The position numbers were made by a program, and so were the translations under genes. DNA of 64,000 nucleotides, from contig NZ_SUUH01000003.1 of assembly GCF_015062615.1 (NCBI RefSeq), positions 196,922 to 260,921 on the forward strand, written 5' to 3'. The notes below the pieces were generated by a model. It saw only the letters and a program-made list of their open reading frames with translations. It was not told where the DNA came from and searched no databases. Within the stretch, counting starts at the first letter, position 1; each line of letters opens with the position of its first letter. Below, piece after piece: positions 42,483 through 51,522 of this stretch. Origin of the DNA: Denitrobacterium detoxificans (GTDB lineage Bacteria; Actinomycetota; Coriobacteriia; Coriobacteriales; Eggerthellaceae).

Positions 42483-44123
42483 ATGACGAAGGACATTTCT
42501 CGTCGCGGTTTTCTGACCGGCGCGGCGCTTACGGGCGTTGCTGCCGCCGCGGCATCTCTCACGGGATGCGGCAACACGAAGTCGCGCAGCGAAGAGGCTT
42601 CTGCGACGGCGGGTTCTACCACGAGCGGCTACGAGTGGGAAACTGCTCCCGAGCCCATTACCGATATCGCCAAGACGGTTAACACCGACATCCTGGTTAT
42701 CGGCGCTGGCATTTCCGGTTGCGCATGCGCTTGCGCCGCAGCCGAAAAGGGCGGTCAGGTAACCGTTGTCGAAAAGACCAGCAGCTGGAATGGCCGTGGT
42801 GGCGGTTTCGGCGCCATCAAGTCCCGTTACCTGGACGAGCTGGGCATCAAGGTCGACAAGGTCAACGCCAAGCAGCACTGGATCGCCCAGTGCGCTAGCC
42901 GCGCGAACGAAGACCTCATCGTGAAGTTCTTCAACAACTCCGAGGAAGCCAGCAACTGGCTTCTTGACAAGGCCGAGGCAGCTGGTTGCTCCGTTATGGT
43001 TGGCGCATTCTACAGCCATGACGACGTATACGCCGAGCAGCCTGGCTATCACATGGTCATGGCTCCCGAAGGCAGCGGCATGAAGTCCACGGGCTTCGTG
43101 GGCGCCGAGCTCCTTTACAACGACGCCGTGAAGGCGGGCGCCGAATTCGTGTTCGAATCTCCGGCCGAGCAGCTCGTTACCGAAAACGGCAAGGTCACGG
43201 GTGCTATCTGCAAGACCAAGGAAGGCTACGTGCAGTACGTCGCCAAGAAGACCGTTCTGTGCACCGGCGACATCGGCGGCAACCGCGAGATGTGCGAAGC
43301 CTATGCTCCCATCTGCGTTGAGTACGGCTTCGACCGCTCTCAGTACACCCCGGTGGGCGTGAACACGGGCGACGGTCACAAGATGGGCATGTGGGCTGGC
43401 GCTCAGCTGCAGGACCTGCCCCTGCCCACGATGATGCATCCGCAGGCGTTCTGCTGGTTCCATGGCCCGTTCCTGTTCGTGAACGACAACGGCGAGCGCT
43501 TCATGTGCGAAGACACCTGGGTACAGGGCAAGTCCCTGGCCATCAACCGCCAGCCCAACGGCGAGGCTTGGTCGATCTTCGACGCCAACTGGCAGACCGA
43601 CCTGGTGAACGGCCTTCCCTATGGCGGCGGCATGTTCTGGGATAGCTTCCGCCCCTATGGCAGCGACCTTTCCCTGGCCCCCGCATACTTCGAGACCCAG
43701 ATCCCCACGTACATCGAGGCTGGTATGGCATATCAGGCCGATACGCTGGAAGAGCTGGCCAAGAAGATCGGTTGCGACGCCAAGACGTTCTCCGCTACCG
43801 TCGAGCGTTACAACGGCATGTGCGAAGCGGGCGAGGACACCGACTACTACAAGAAGCCGGTCTTCCTCACGCCCGTGAAGCAGGGTCCCTTCTATGCTCT
43901 GAAGGTCGGCCCCGCGCTGCTCACCGTCACGGGCGGCCTGAAGGTCAACACCGACTTCCAGTGCCTGGGCGAAGATGGCGAGCCCATCGATGGCCTGTAC
44001 TGCCTGGGCAACGTGATGGGCGACGTGAACGCCGTTGACTATCCCATCAACGTGGCTGGCAACAACCATGGCCGTTGCATCACCTACGGCTATCTGCTGG
44101 GCCACGACCTGGCTACGGCATAA
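42483..44123 (+). CDS. Tat-exported FAD-dependent reductase (fumarate/urocanate reductase-like)
   Basis: 546 residues. A Tat signal (DISRRGFLTGAALTG) ends in a lipobox-like LTGC (Cys29), so the enzyme is probably exported folded and may be lipid-anchored. FAD binding begins DILVIGAGISGCACACAAAEKG; the closing FAD segment is LYCLGNVMGDVNAVDYP...NHGRCITYGYLLG. The fold is the flavocytochrome c/succinate dehydrogenase flavoprotein family. No FMN-binding or heme domain is present and no electron-donor subunit is adjacent, so electrons must come from elsewhere. Substrate cannot be read from sequence. ATG 42483 follows AGGAGGG. Confidence 0.88.
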   Translation: MTKDISRRGFLTGAALTGVAAAAASLTGCGNTKSRSEEASATAGSTTSGYEWETAPEPITDIAKTVNTDILVIGAGISGCACACAAAEKGGQVTVVEKTSSWNGRGGGFGAIKSRYLDELGIKVDKVNAKQHWIAQCASRANEDLIVKFFNNSEEASNWLLDKAEAAGCSVMVGAFYSHDDVYAEQPGYHMVMAPEGSGMKSTGFVGAELLYNDAVKAGAEFVFESPAEQLVTENGKVTGAICKTKEGYVQYVAKKTVLCTGDIGGNREMCEAYAPICVEYGFDRSQYTPVGVNTGDGHKMGMWAGAQLQDLPLPTMMHPQAFCWFHGPFLFVNDNGERFMCEDTWVQGKSLAINRQPNGEAWSIFDANWQTDLVNGLPYGGGMFWDSFRPYGSDLSLAPAYFETQIPTYIEAGMAYQADTLEELAKKIGCDAKTFSATVERYNGMCEAGEDTDYYKKPVFLTPVKQGPFYALKVGPALLTVTGGLKVNTDFQCLGEDGEPIDGLYCLGNVMGDVNAVDYPINVAGNNHGRCITYGYLLGHDLATA

Positions 44124-44178
44124 GCCGCATCGAATAGTTCTCATCGCGTAGAAACGCGTTGGGGAAACCCCTCCCGTG

Positions 44179-44212
44179 AAAGGGCGGCATGCATGCTCGC
44201 ATGTCGCCCTTT
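44179..44212 (+). terminator. Terminator after the FAD reductase
   Basis: AAAGGGCGGCATGC (44179-44192) pairs with GCATGTCGCCCTTT (44199-44212) with one wobble. The loop is 6 nt; only CC follows the TTT. Confidence 0.7.
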
Positions 44213-44304
44213 CCATATGGCGCATATTGCGATGCCCTCTCGTTCTTTTGTGAAAGGGGATGCAACTCGTTCGCGTAATGCGTTACACTGCGATGCACAA
44301 TCGA

Positions 44305-44558
44305 ATACCAAAGGCTATGACGAAGACAGCGCCGCGGTACGTGCGAACGCAGAGAAGGGCCCCTTGGCTGAAAGGGCCCGGCAGCATACGCGGTGATTCC
44401 CTTTACCAGCCGCATGGGTGAACGTGCAAGCAAGTAGGTCGTGCCGGTAGCCTCCGTTATCGGGCATACAAGTGGGTGGGCAGCATGTCCGCCAACCAGG
44501 GTGGTACCGCGAGAGCCCCTTCTCGTCCTTGGAAGCAAGGATGGGAAGGGGCTCGTTT
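44305..44558 (+). promoter_or_regulatory. T-box riboswitch controlling pheST
   Basis: The diagnostic T-box AGGGTGGTACCGCG (44498-44511) is complete. Stem I starts near 44311 with a GACGAAGAC segment; a TTC at 44397-44399 in GGTGATTCCC is the probable Phe specifier codon. The terminator is formed by GAGCCCCTTC (about 44513-44522) and GAAGGGGCTC (about 44545-44554) around a GTCCTTG/CAAGGAT arm, then TTT. Uncharged tRNA-Phe should favour antitermination and read-through into pheS. Confidence 0.93.
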
Positions 44559-44575
44559 CGTGAAAGGAGACATGC

Positions 44576-45637
44576 ATGGCAGTCGTAGATGAACTCGTTG
44601 CCCTACAAGCCGAATCGCTGGCGGCAATCGAAGCTGCCTCCGATACGGCGGCGCTCGAGCAGGTGCGCGTGAGCGTTCTGGGCAAGCAGGGTAGCCTGAC
44701 GGGCTATCTGCGTGGCATGGGCCAGGTGCCCAAGGAGCAGCGCGCAGAAGTGGGCAAGACGCTTAACGTCGTGCGCAACGCGGTAGAGGGTGCCCTGGAG
44801 GCGAAGAAGGCCGACCTGAGTCGTGCCGAGCTGGAGGCGAAGATGGAAGCGGGCGCCGTGGACATCACGCTTCCCGGTCGTGCGCAGCAGGTGGGTACGC
44901 GCCACCTCATCAGCCGCATTACCGACGAGATCGCCGAGATCTTCATGGGAATCGGCTATTCGGTGGCCAGCGGCACTGAAGTCGAGAGCGACTACTACAA
45001 CTTCGAGGCGCTCAACACGCCCGCCGACCATCCGGCGCGTGGCATGCAGGATACGTTCTACGTGGTGGACCGTTCCGGCGACACCGCGGCTGTGCGTGGC
45101 GAAAGCGACGTGCTCCTGCGCACGCAGACCAGTGGCGTGCAGGCTCACGTGATGGAGCAGCAGAAGCCCCCCATCTACATCATTGCCCCTGGCAAGGTGT
45201 ACCGTCGCGACGTGGCCGACCCCAGCCACCTTCCCCAGTTCAACCAGATCGAGGGCCTGGTAGTCGACAAGGGCATCACCTTTGGCGACCTGAAGGGCAC
45301 CATCGACTACTTCTGCAAGCAGATGTTCGGCGAAGACCGCAAGACGCGCCTGCGTCCCCATTACTTCCCCTTCACCGAGCCTTCTGCGGAAGCCGACGTA
45401 AGCTGCGGCATTTGCCATGGCGAAGGCTGCCGCTTCTGCAAGGGCACGGGCTGGGTGGAAGTGCTTGGCTGCGGCATGGTCGACCCGAACGTATTCGGGT
45501 ATGCCGACATCGACCCCGAAGTGTATTCTGGCTTCGCATTCGGTATGGGCGTCGAGCGCATCGCGTGCTTGAAGTACAACGTGCCCGACCTGAGGATGCT
45601 CCTCGAAGGCGATATGCGCTTCCTCCGTCAATTCTAG
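44576..45637 (+). CDS. pheS: Phenylalanyl-tRNA synthetase alpha subunit
   Basis: 353 residues. The N-terminal coiled coil (about 1-85) is followed by the class II core: GTRHLISRITDEI, DYYNFEALNTPADHPARGMQDTFY (motif 1-2 region), the PGKVYRRDVADPSHLPQFNQIEG strand and motif 3 GFAFGMGVERIACLKY. ATG 44576 follows AAAGGAGA. The last codons and stop form the left arm of an inverted repeat that occupies the start of the pheS-pheT gap. Confidence 0.97.
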   Translation: MAVVDELVALQAESLAAIEAASDTAALEQVRVSVLGKQGSLTGYLRGMGQVPKEQRAEVGKTLNVVRNAVEGALEAKKADLSRAELEAKMEAGAVDITLPGRAQQVGTRHLISRITDEIAEIFMGIGYSVASGTEVESDYYNFEALNTPADHPARGMQDTFYVVDRSGDTAAVRGESDVLLRTQTSGVQAHVMEQQKPPIYIIAPGKVYRRDVADPSHLPQFNQIEGLVVDKGITFGDLKGTIDYFCKQMFGEDRKTRLRPHYFPFTEPSAEADVSCGICHGEGCRFCKGTGWVEVLGCGMVDPNVFGYADIDPEVYSGFAFGMGVERIACLKYNVPDLRMLLEGDMRFLRQF

Positions 45638-45930
45638 CGGCGCGAGAGGCGCTCCGGGCTACGGTCGTTGGGCATATAGCCAACTCCCTTCGCCCGTCGG
45701 GCCTCTCGCACTCGCTAGAATTGCCGGAGTCTCCGGCAGTCCGGTCGCGGGGTTGTCTGGTCCCGCTCGGCCCTGCGGGCCTTCGGCTACGCGGGGTGCG
45801 GGGTTTCCAATCCCGCTTGGCCCTTCGGGCCTTCGGCTTGCCGGGTTGTCTGATCCCGCTTGGCCCTTCGGGCCTTCGCTGTGCCGGGTTGGAATGCTTG
45901 GCAATGCAAAGTGAACCTTATTGCTTCTGG
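45629..45930 (+). repeat. Inverted and tandem repeats in the pheS-pheT gap
   Basis: This 308-bp gap has no gene. CAATTCTAGCG (45629-45639), the pheS 3' end, recurs inverted as CGCTAGAATTG (45713-45723), with inner arms GCGAGAGGC (45642-45650) and GCCTCTCGC (45701-45709). Downstream are about three GC-rich units of roughly 43-50 nt with cores at 45761, 45811 and 45854. Each has TCCCGCT(C/T)GGCCCT followed by GCGGGCC or TCGGGCC and TTCGG. GGCCC-TTC-GGGCC hairpins within them resemble REP sequences. pheS and pheT are usually adjacent, so this looks like an insertion. Confidence 0.8.
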
Positions 45931-45945
45931 TAAAGGAAGATGCAC

Positions 45946-48399
45946 ATGAAAGTAAGTTTGAAATGGCTGTCGCAGTACGTGGACGTGCCCGCCGATACGA
46001 AGGCGCTGTGCGACAAGCTTGATCTTACGGGCACGGGCGTCGAGGGCGTGGAAGAGCGCGCTGGCGGCTTTACGGGCGTCTACATTGGCGAAATCGTGGG
46101 CAAAGTGCCCCATCCGAACAGCGACCACATGTTCATCACGCAGGTGAACGTGGGCGAGCGTAACGTCAATGCGCAGGGCGAACCCGAGTCCCTGCAGATC
46201 GTCTGCGGCGCGCAGAACTTCAACGAGGGCGACCGCGTTCCCGTTGCCATGATCGGCGCAGAGCTCCCCGTGGGCAAGATCAAGAAGAGCAAGCTGCGCG
46301 GCGAAGTGAGCATGGGCATGAACTGCGGCCCGCGCGACCTGGGCTTCGAGGGCGATAACTATGGCCTCATCATTCTGCCTGAAGACGCGCCGTTGGGCAT
46401 GGATTACGCTCAGTACGCTGGCCTGTCCGACCGCGTGCTCGACCTGGAAATCACCCCGAATCGCCCTGACTGCCTTTCCATGGAGGGTATGGCGCGCGAG
46501 ATGGGTGCCATGTATCGCGTGCCCGTGAAGGCTGCCACCGAGGGCGTTGAGCTCGTCGAATCTGCTCCGGCTACCGATTCCCTGGTGGAGGTCGAAGTGG
46601 CCGATGCCTCTCGCTGCCCGCGCTATACTGCGCGCGTCATTCGCAACGTGAAGGTGGGCCCCAGCCCCGAATGGCTGGCAGAGCGCATTACTGCTGCAGG
46701 CGCACGCCCCATCAACAACGTCGTCGACATCACCAACTACGTGTTGTTCCTGCTGGGCCAGCCGCTGCATGCGTTCGACTTCGACAAGGTTGCCGCCAAT
46801 GGCAAGGCCCACATCGTAGTGCGCGCTGCCGAAGATGGCGAGAAGCTCACCACGCTCGACGGCGAGGAGCGCGAGCTTACCAACGACATGACGGTCATTG
46901 CCACGCCTGAGCGCGCCATCGCGCTTGCCGGAGTCATGGGCGGTCTGGAAACCGAAGTTTCTGACGAAACCACCACGGTGCTGCTCGAGGCTGCCACCTT
47001 CAGCCCCGCGCATACCAGCCGCACGAGCCGCAACTTGGGCCTCATCAGCGAATCGAGCATGCGCTACGAGCGCCGCGTCGATGACGTGACCATCGCCCGC
47101 AACGCCGATTTCGCCGCTGCGCTCATTGCCCAGGTATGCGGTGGCGAGGTTTCGGAAGGCCTGGTCGACCAATGGCTTCAGAAGACCGAGCCCCACACCC
47201 TCACGTATCGCCATGACCGTTGCCGTCAGATGATGGGCGCCGACATTCCCGCCCAGGAAGCCGTTGACATCCTTGAGCGCCTGGGCTGCGCGGTCGCGCT
47301 ATCCCAGGGCGAGACGTACACGGTTTTCGTGCCCACGTTCCGTCCCGACCTCGAGCGCGAAATCGACCTCTACGAAGAGGTCCTGCGTTTGTACGGCATG
47401 GAAAAGGTCCCTGGCACGCTGCCTGGCGGTCGCGGCCGCATTGGCAAGCGTACCTGGGAAGAGCAGGTTACGGCGAAGCTGCATCTCACGATGCGCGCCA
47501 GCGGTGTGAACGAGACGCAAACGTATGCGTTCGCTAACCCCACGGACATGGAGCGCCTGCGCATGGTTCCCGCCGAGGGCGAGGAAGCCGTGGAGCTCAT
47601 CAACCCCATCAACGCCGACCAGTCGGTTATGCGCCAGAGCCTCGTTCCCGGCCTGCTGCGTAGCGTTGCCTATAACCAAAACCATGGCGTTGCTAACATC
47701 CAGCTGTACGAGGTGGGCAATGTGTTCGCTGCCCACGAAGGTCGCAAGCTGCCTCGTCAGCGCACGAAGATCGCCTGCGTGCTTGCGGGTGCCATGACGG
47801 CTGATGGCTGGAACGTCGCAGCTCGTCCGTTCGATTTCTTCGACGGTAAGGGCATTCTGGAAAACATCGTGCGCGAGTTGGCGCTGCCCAAGGCCCGCTT
47901 CAAGGCGCTCGACGCGGAAGCTGCTCCATTCCTGCAGCCGGGCCGTGCAGCCGAGCTGCAGGCAGGTGGCGCTCAGGTTGGCTGGGTTGGCGAGATCCAC
48001 CCTCTGGCCGCCGATGCCTTCGAGGCGAATGCTCCCGTGGTCGCCTTCGAGCTCGACCTGGAAACCCTGGTGAAAATCGCCCGCTTCGAGCGTGAGACCG
48101 AGGCCGTTCCCGAGTTCCCGCCTGCGTCCATCGACGTGGCATTCGTGGTTGACGAGGCCGTTACCTGCGAGAGGCTCATGCAGTGCATGACGAGCGCTGG
48201 TGGCAAGCTGCTGGGAAGCGCGCATCTGTTCGACGTGTATCGCGACGAAGAGCGCCTGGGCGCTGGCAAGAAGTCCATGGCCTTCGCCTTGGAGTATCGT
48301 GCTGCCGACCATACGCTTTCCGGCGAGGAAATCGAGAAGGCTCATAATCGCCTGGTCAAGAAGGTTTGCGCTGCCACGGGCGCTGAAGTTCGCAGCTAG
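45946..48399 (+). CDS. pheT: Phenylalanyl-tRNA synthetase beta subunit
   Basis: 817 residues. It begins MKVSLKWLSQYVDVPADTK, followed by a tRNA-binding EMAP-like domain (about 40-155), B5 and the B3/B4 editing domain, a class II-like core, and an FDX-ACB anticodon-binding domain at the C-terminus (about 720-817, PPASIDVAFVVDEAV...). ATG 45946 is set by AAAGGAAG; the ATG six bases earlier is too close to it. It pairs with PheS as a heterotetramer. A terminator follows. Confidence 0.97.
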   Translation: MKVSLKWLSQYVDVPADTKALCDKLDLTGTGVEGVEERAGGFTGVYIGEIVGKVPHPNSDHMFITQVNVGERNVNAQGEPESLQIVCGAQNFNEGDRVPVAMIGAELPVGKIKKSKLRGEVSMGMNCGPRDLGFEGDNYGLIILPEDAPLGMDYAQYAGLSDRVLDLEITPNRPDCLSMEGMAREMGAMYRVPVKAATEGVELVESAPATDSLVEVEVADASRCPRYTARVIRNVKVGPSPEWLAERITAAGARPINNVVDITNYVLFLLGQPLHAFDFDKVAANGKAHIVVRAAEDGEKLTTLDGEERELTNDMTVIATPERAIALAGVMGGLETEVSDETTTVLLEAATFSPAHTSRTSRNLGLISESSMRYERRVDDVTIARNADFAAALIAQVCGGEVSEGLVDQWLQKTEPHTLTYRHDRCRQMMGADIPAQEAVDILERLGCAVALSQGETYTVFVPTFRPDLEREIDLYEEVLRLYGMEKVPGTLPGGRGRIGKRTWEEQVTAKLHLTMRASGVNETQTYAFANPTDMERLRMVPAEGEEAVELINPINADQSVMRQSLVPGLLRSVAYNQNHGVANIQLYEVGNVFAAHEGRKLPRQRTKIACVLAGAMTADGWNVAARPFDFFDGKGILENIVRELALPKARFKALDAEAAPFLQPGRAAELQAGGAQVGWVGEIHPLAADAFEANAPVVAFELDLETLVKIARFERETEAVPEFPPASIDVAFVVDEAVTCERLMQCMTSAGGKLLGSAHLFDVYRDEERLGAGKKSMAFALEYRAADHTLSGEEIEKAHNRLVKKVCAATGAEVRS

Positions 48400-48422
48400 C
48401 GAACCGTCCTCATACGCTTTGT

Positions 48423-48458
48423 ACGCCCTGCTTCCGCATCACGGGGGCAGGGCGTTTT
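48423..48458 (+). terminator. Terminator of pheST
   Basis: ACGCCCTGC (48423-48431) pairs with GCAGGGCGT (48447-48455), then TTT. Confidence 0.88.
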
Positions 48459-48469
48459 GCGTTAGGCAT

Positions 48470-48498
48470 AGAAAAGGCGCTGGGGTTTCTAGCGCCTT
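48470..48498 (-). terminator. Terminator of the SlyD-like gene
   Basis: On the minus strand AAGGCGCT (48498-48491) pairs with AGCGCCTT (48481-48474), followed by TTCTATG. It faces the pheT terminator. Confidence 0.75.
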
Positions 48499-48542
48499 GC
48501 ATGGGGCGTGCCGCCCCGTTTGTTTGCGTGGCTCGTTAGCGC

Positions 48543-48971
48543 CTAGTCGCAGATCTCCACCAGGGTGATCTCGAAGTTCAGCGCCTGGCCGGCGAGCTCG
48601 TGGTTCATATCGAACGTCACGATGCCATCTTCCATGGAAACGACCTTCACGGGGAAGGGCTGGCCGCCAGGGCCCTGCATGTACACGGTCTGGCCAACGG
48701 GAAGCTGGTCGGCGTTGGGGATCTGGTCGGCTGGGACCTTCTGCACCAGCTGCTCGTCGCGTTCGCCATAGGCCTGGTCAGCGGGGATGTGAACCGTCTT
48801 GGTCTCGTCCTTTTCCATGTCCTTCACGGCGGCGTCGAAACCGGGGATCATCTGGCCAGCCATGCACGTGAACTCAATGGGTTCGCCACGCTTTACGCTG
48901 GAGTCGAATTCGGTACCATCGTCGAGCGTGCCGACGTAATGCACTTTAACGCGCTTGCCCTCGTTGCTCAT
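48543..48971 (-). CDS. FKBP-type peptidylprolyl isomerase, SlyD-like
   Basis: 142 residues. ATG 48971 follows AAAGGA on the minus strand; the longer frame to 49013 has no site. The FKBP fold is split by an insert-in-flap domain (about 70-120), as in SlyD: KVHYVGTLDDGTEFDSS, MIPGFDAAVKDMEKDE, AYGERDEQLVQ, MNHELAGQALNFEITLVEI. The His-rich metal-binding tail of E. coli SlyD is missing. Cytoplasmic foldase/chaperone. It lies alone between pheT and the arg operon. Confidence 0.92.
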   Translation of the reverse strand: MSNEGKRVKVHYVGTLDDGTEFDSSVKRGEPIEFTCMAGQMIPGFDAAVKDMEKDETKTVHIPADQAYGERDEQLVQKVPADQIPNADQLPVGQTVYMQGPGGQPFPVKVVSMEDGIVTFDMNHELAGQALNFEITLVEICD

Positions 48972-49120
48972 GGGGCATCCTTTCTGTCTGGGGTGCGGGT
49001 TTCGTTCCCGCATGGTGGCTAAGTCTAGCGTACTTTACGCACAATGGGTACCTTGTCCCGTCCTTTGCGCATACTCGGTGAATACTCCGTGGCGACGAAA
49101 AACACTCTCGGACTTTGTGC

Positions 49121-49172
49121 TATATTCCCCACACTGCATAAAACAGTGCAAATATATAAAAATCTTGCATAA
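49121..49172 (+). promoter_or_regulatory. argC promoter and candidate ArgR operator
   Basis: An extended -10 TGCTATATT ends at 49126. It is followed by CACTG-CATAAAA-CAGTG (49132-49148), then AT-rich sequence and TTGCATAATG reaching the ribosome site. TGCATAAAA and TGCA half-sites resemble ARG boxes (TGAATWWWWATTCA). ArgR is encoded in the same cluster. Binding is inferred. Confidence 0.45.
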
Positions 49173-49188
49173 TGAAGGAGGTTCAAGA

Positions 49189-50250
49189 ATGGTTTTTAAA
49201 GCTGGCGTAGTTGGCGCAGCGGGGTTCGCGGGGGTCGAACTCGTCCGACGAATCATCGAGCATCCTTCATTCGAACTCAGCATTATAACGAGTGATTCCG
49301 ATGCGGGGCAGTCGCTTGCAAGCGTGTACACAGCATTCGCGGGAGTTACCGACATTGCGTTCTCCCGTCACGACGACCCTGCTCTCGAGGGGCTCGACGT
49401 GGCGTTTCTTGCCGTTCCGCATACGGCTTCGCTTGCGGTCACGCCGCGCCTTATTGCCGCGGGCGTTACGGTCATCGATCTTTCCGCCGACTATCGCCTG
49501 AAAGATCCCGCCCTCTACGAGAAGTGGTACGGCGTGCCCCATACGTCAACGGAGCTGCTTGCCCAGGCTGCCTTTGGCTTGCCCGAGCTGGCAGCGGCCG
49601 AGCTGCAACAGGCTGCCCAGCTTCACGCGCAGGGCAAGGCCGCACTGGTCGCATGCGCGGGTTGCTATCCCACGGCTAGCTCGCTCGCCGCGTTCCCCGC
49701 GGTGCACGCAGGCATCATCGAGGGCGTCATCAACGTTCATGCCGTCTCGGGCGTCACGGGTGCGGGCAAGAAGCCCTCGTCCCGCACGCATTTCTGCCAT
49801 GCCAACGAGGGCGCGGAGGCATACGGCGTGGGAACGCATCGCCATACGCCCGAAATCGAGCAGATTCTCTCGACTCCGCAACGCGTCATGTTCGTTCCGC
49901 ATCTGGTGCCCATGAACCGCGGCATCCTGTCCACGGTCAGCATGCAGGTCGCCGCGGGCACGAGCGACTTCACGCTTCAGGCGGCGTACCAGCTGTATGC
50001 CGATTTCTACGCATCCAGCCAGTTCGTAACTGTGCTGCCCCTGGGCGACCAACCTCATACCAGCAGCGTTGTGGGCACGAACAATGCGCATATCGGCATG
50101 GGCTATCGTGCGGAAACGCGCAGCCTGGTTGTTACGTGCGCAATCGACAATTTGGGCAAGGGCGCTGCCGACCAGGCCATTCAGTGCGCAAACATCGTAT
50201 TCGGGCTGCCGGAGGGCGAGGGCCTTTCGTCTATGGCCCTTCCCGTGTAG
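49189..50250 (+). CDS. argC: N-acetyl-gamma-glutamyl-phosphate reductase
   Basis: 353 residues. The NADP loop is KAGVVGAAGFAGVELVRRI; the catalytic cysteine is in VACAGCYPTASSLA and the second active-site strand is FVPHLVPMNRGILSTV. It makes N-acetylglutamate semialdehyde. ATG 49189 follows GAAGGAGG. First gene of the arginine cluster, 9 bp before argJ. Confidence 0.96.
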   Translation: MVFKAGVVGAAGFAGVELVRRIIEHPSFELSIITSDSDAGQSLASVYTAFAGVTDIAFSRHDDPALEGLDVAFLAVPHTASLAVTPRLIAAGVTVIDLSADYRLKDPALYEKWYGVPHTSTELLAQAAFGLPELAAAELQQAAQLHAQGKAALVACAGCYPTASSLAAFPAVHAGIIEGVINVHAVSGVTGAGKKPSSRTHFCHANEGAEAYGVGTHRHTPEIEQILSTPQRVMFVPHLVPMNRGILSTVSMQVAAGTSDFTLQAAYQLYADFYASSQFVTVLPLGDQPHTSSVVGTNNAHIGMGYRAETRSLVVTCAIDNLGKGAADQAIQCANIVFGLPEGEGLSSMALPV

Positions 50251-50259
50251 GAGCAAATC

Positions 50260-51522
50260 ATGGATTGTATCGAACTAACCACTATCGAAGATGGAAGCGT
50301 GGTAAGCGCCGCGGGCTTCCGCGCGGCGGGCTTGCATGCGGGCTTCCGCAAGAATCCGCAGCGCTACGATGTTGCCCTGCTGGAAGCCGACGAACTGTGC
50401 GTCGTGGCTGGCACGTTCACGAAGAACGTGTTCTGCTCGGCCCCCGTTCAGGTGTGCAAGGCTCGTTTGGGCAACCGCGGGTATGGCATGGCGCGTGCCG
50501 TCGTCATCAACTCCGGCATCGCCAATGCCGCCACCGGCCCCGAGGGCCTGCGTCGAGCACGCAAGTCGGCGCGCATCGTGGCGGGTGCGGTCGGCTGCGC
50601 CGAAGACGACGTGCTCGTTGCCTCCACGGGCGTCATTGGCGTTCAGCTTCCCATGGAACCGTACAAGAATTACGCGGCTCATCTGCATGAAAGCGCATCG
50701 GCGTCCGCTCAATCGGGCCATGATGCCGCTCGTGCCATCATGACCACCGATACGCATCCTAAGGAATACGCGGTCAGCTACGTAAGCTCCGCTCCGGGGC
50801 TCCAGGGCGTCACGTTCACCGTGGGCGGCATGGCGAAGGGCTCGGGCATGATCATGCCGAACATGGCTACCATGATTTCGTGCATCACCACCGACGCTCC
50901 CTTGTCGGGCCCCGTTGCCCATCAGGTTCTGCTCGACGTGGTGAACCAGACGTTCAACAAGGTAACCGTCGACTCCGACACGTCTACCAACGACACGTGC
51001 CTGCTGCTTGCCAGCGGCAAGGCGGCTCCCCATGCCATGGCCGAATTCGCCCAAGACTCGCAGGCGATCTCCGAGTTCCGCAGCGCCTTGCTCGCCGTGT
51101 GCACGTGGCTTGCACGTGATATGGCCCGCGATGGCGAAGGCGCTTCCAAGCTGGTCACGGTGAACGTTTCCGGCGCGGCGAACGACGCCGACGCCGACGA
51201 GGTCGCTCGCTCCATCGCCAATTCGCCCCTAGTGAAGACGGCCATCTATGGGCACGATGCCAACTGGGGGCGCATTGCGGCGGCTGCGGGCAAGACGCAT
51301 GCCGCGTTCCGCCAGGAAGACGTTTGCATCTCCATCATGGGCATGCCGGTGTGCCAGGCGGGCCTTCCCGTGAAGTTCAGCGAGGAAGAGGCGCTTGCGC
51401 GCTTCGAGGAGCCCGAAATCGTCATCGATGTGAACCTGGGCGCAGGCGATGCCTCTACCACGGTCTGGACCTGCGATTTCACGCACGAATACATTACGAT
51501 CAACGGAGATTACCGCTCATGA
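50260..51522 (+). CDS. argJ: Ornithine acetyltransferase (ArgJ)
   Basis: 420 residues. It recycles the acetyl group from N-acetylornithine to glutamate and may also use acetyl-CoA. The self-cleavage site Ala203-Thr204 is in KGSGMIMPNMATMIS; TSTNDTCLLLASG and GHDANWGRI are further signatures. With ArgJ present no argE is needed. No argA is seen, so ArgJ may be bifunctional (inference). ATGA overlap with argB. Confidence 0.96.
   Translation: MDCIELTTIEDGSVVSAAGFRAAGLHAGFRKNPQRYDVALLEADELCVVAGTFTKNVFCSAPVQVCKARLGNRGYGMARAVVINSGIANAATGPEGLRRARKSARIVAGAVGCAEDDVLVASTGVIGVQLPMEPYKNYAAHLHESASASAQSGHDAARAIMTTDTHPKEYAVSYVSSAPGLQGVTFTVGGMAKGSGMIMPNMATMISCITTDAPLSGPVAHQVLLDVVNQTFNKVTVDSDTSTNDTCLLLASGKAAPHAMAEFAQDSQAISEFRSALLAVCTWLARDMARDGEGASKLVTVNVSGAANDADADEVARSIANSPLVKTAIYGHDANWGRIAAAAGKTHAAFRQEDVCISIMGMPVCQAGLPVKFSEEEALARFEEPEIVIDVNLGAGDASTTVWTCDFTHEYITINGDYRS

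Noticed and set aside
45741..45900. CRISPR or minisatellite-coded peptide in the pheS-pheT gap
   Set aside because: Units vary in length, contain hairpins and no spacers; frames through them have no start site.
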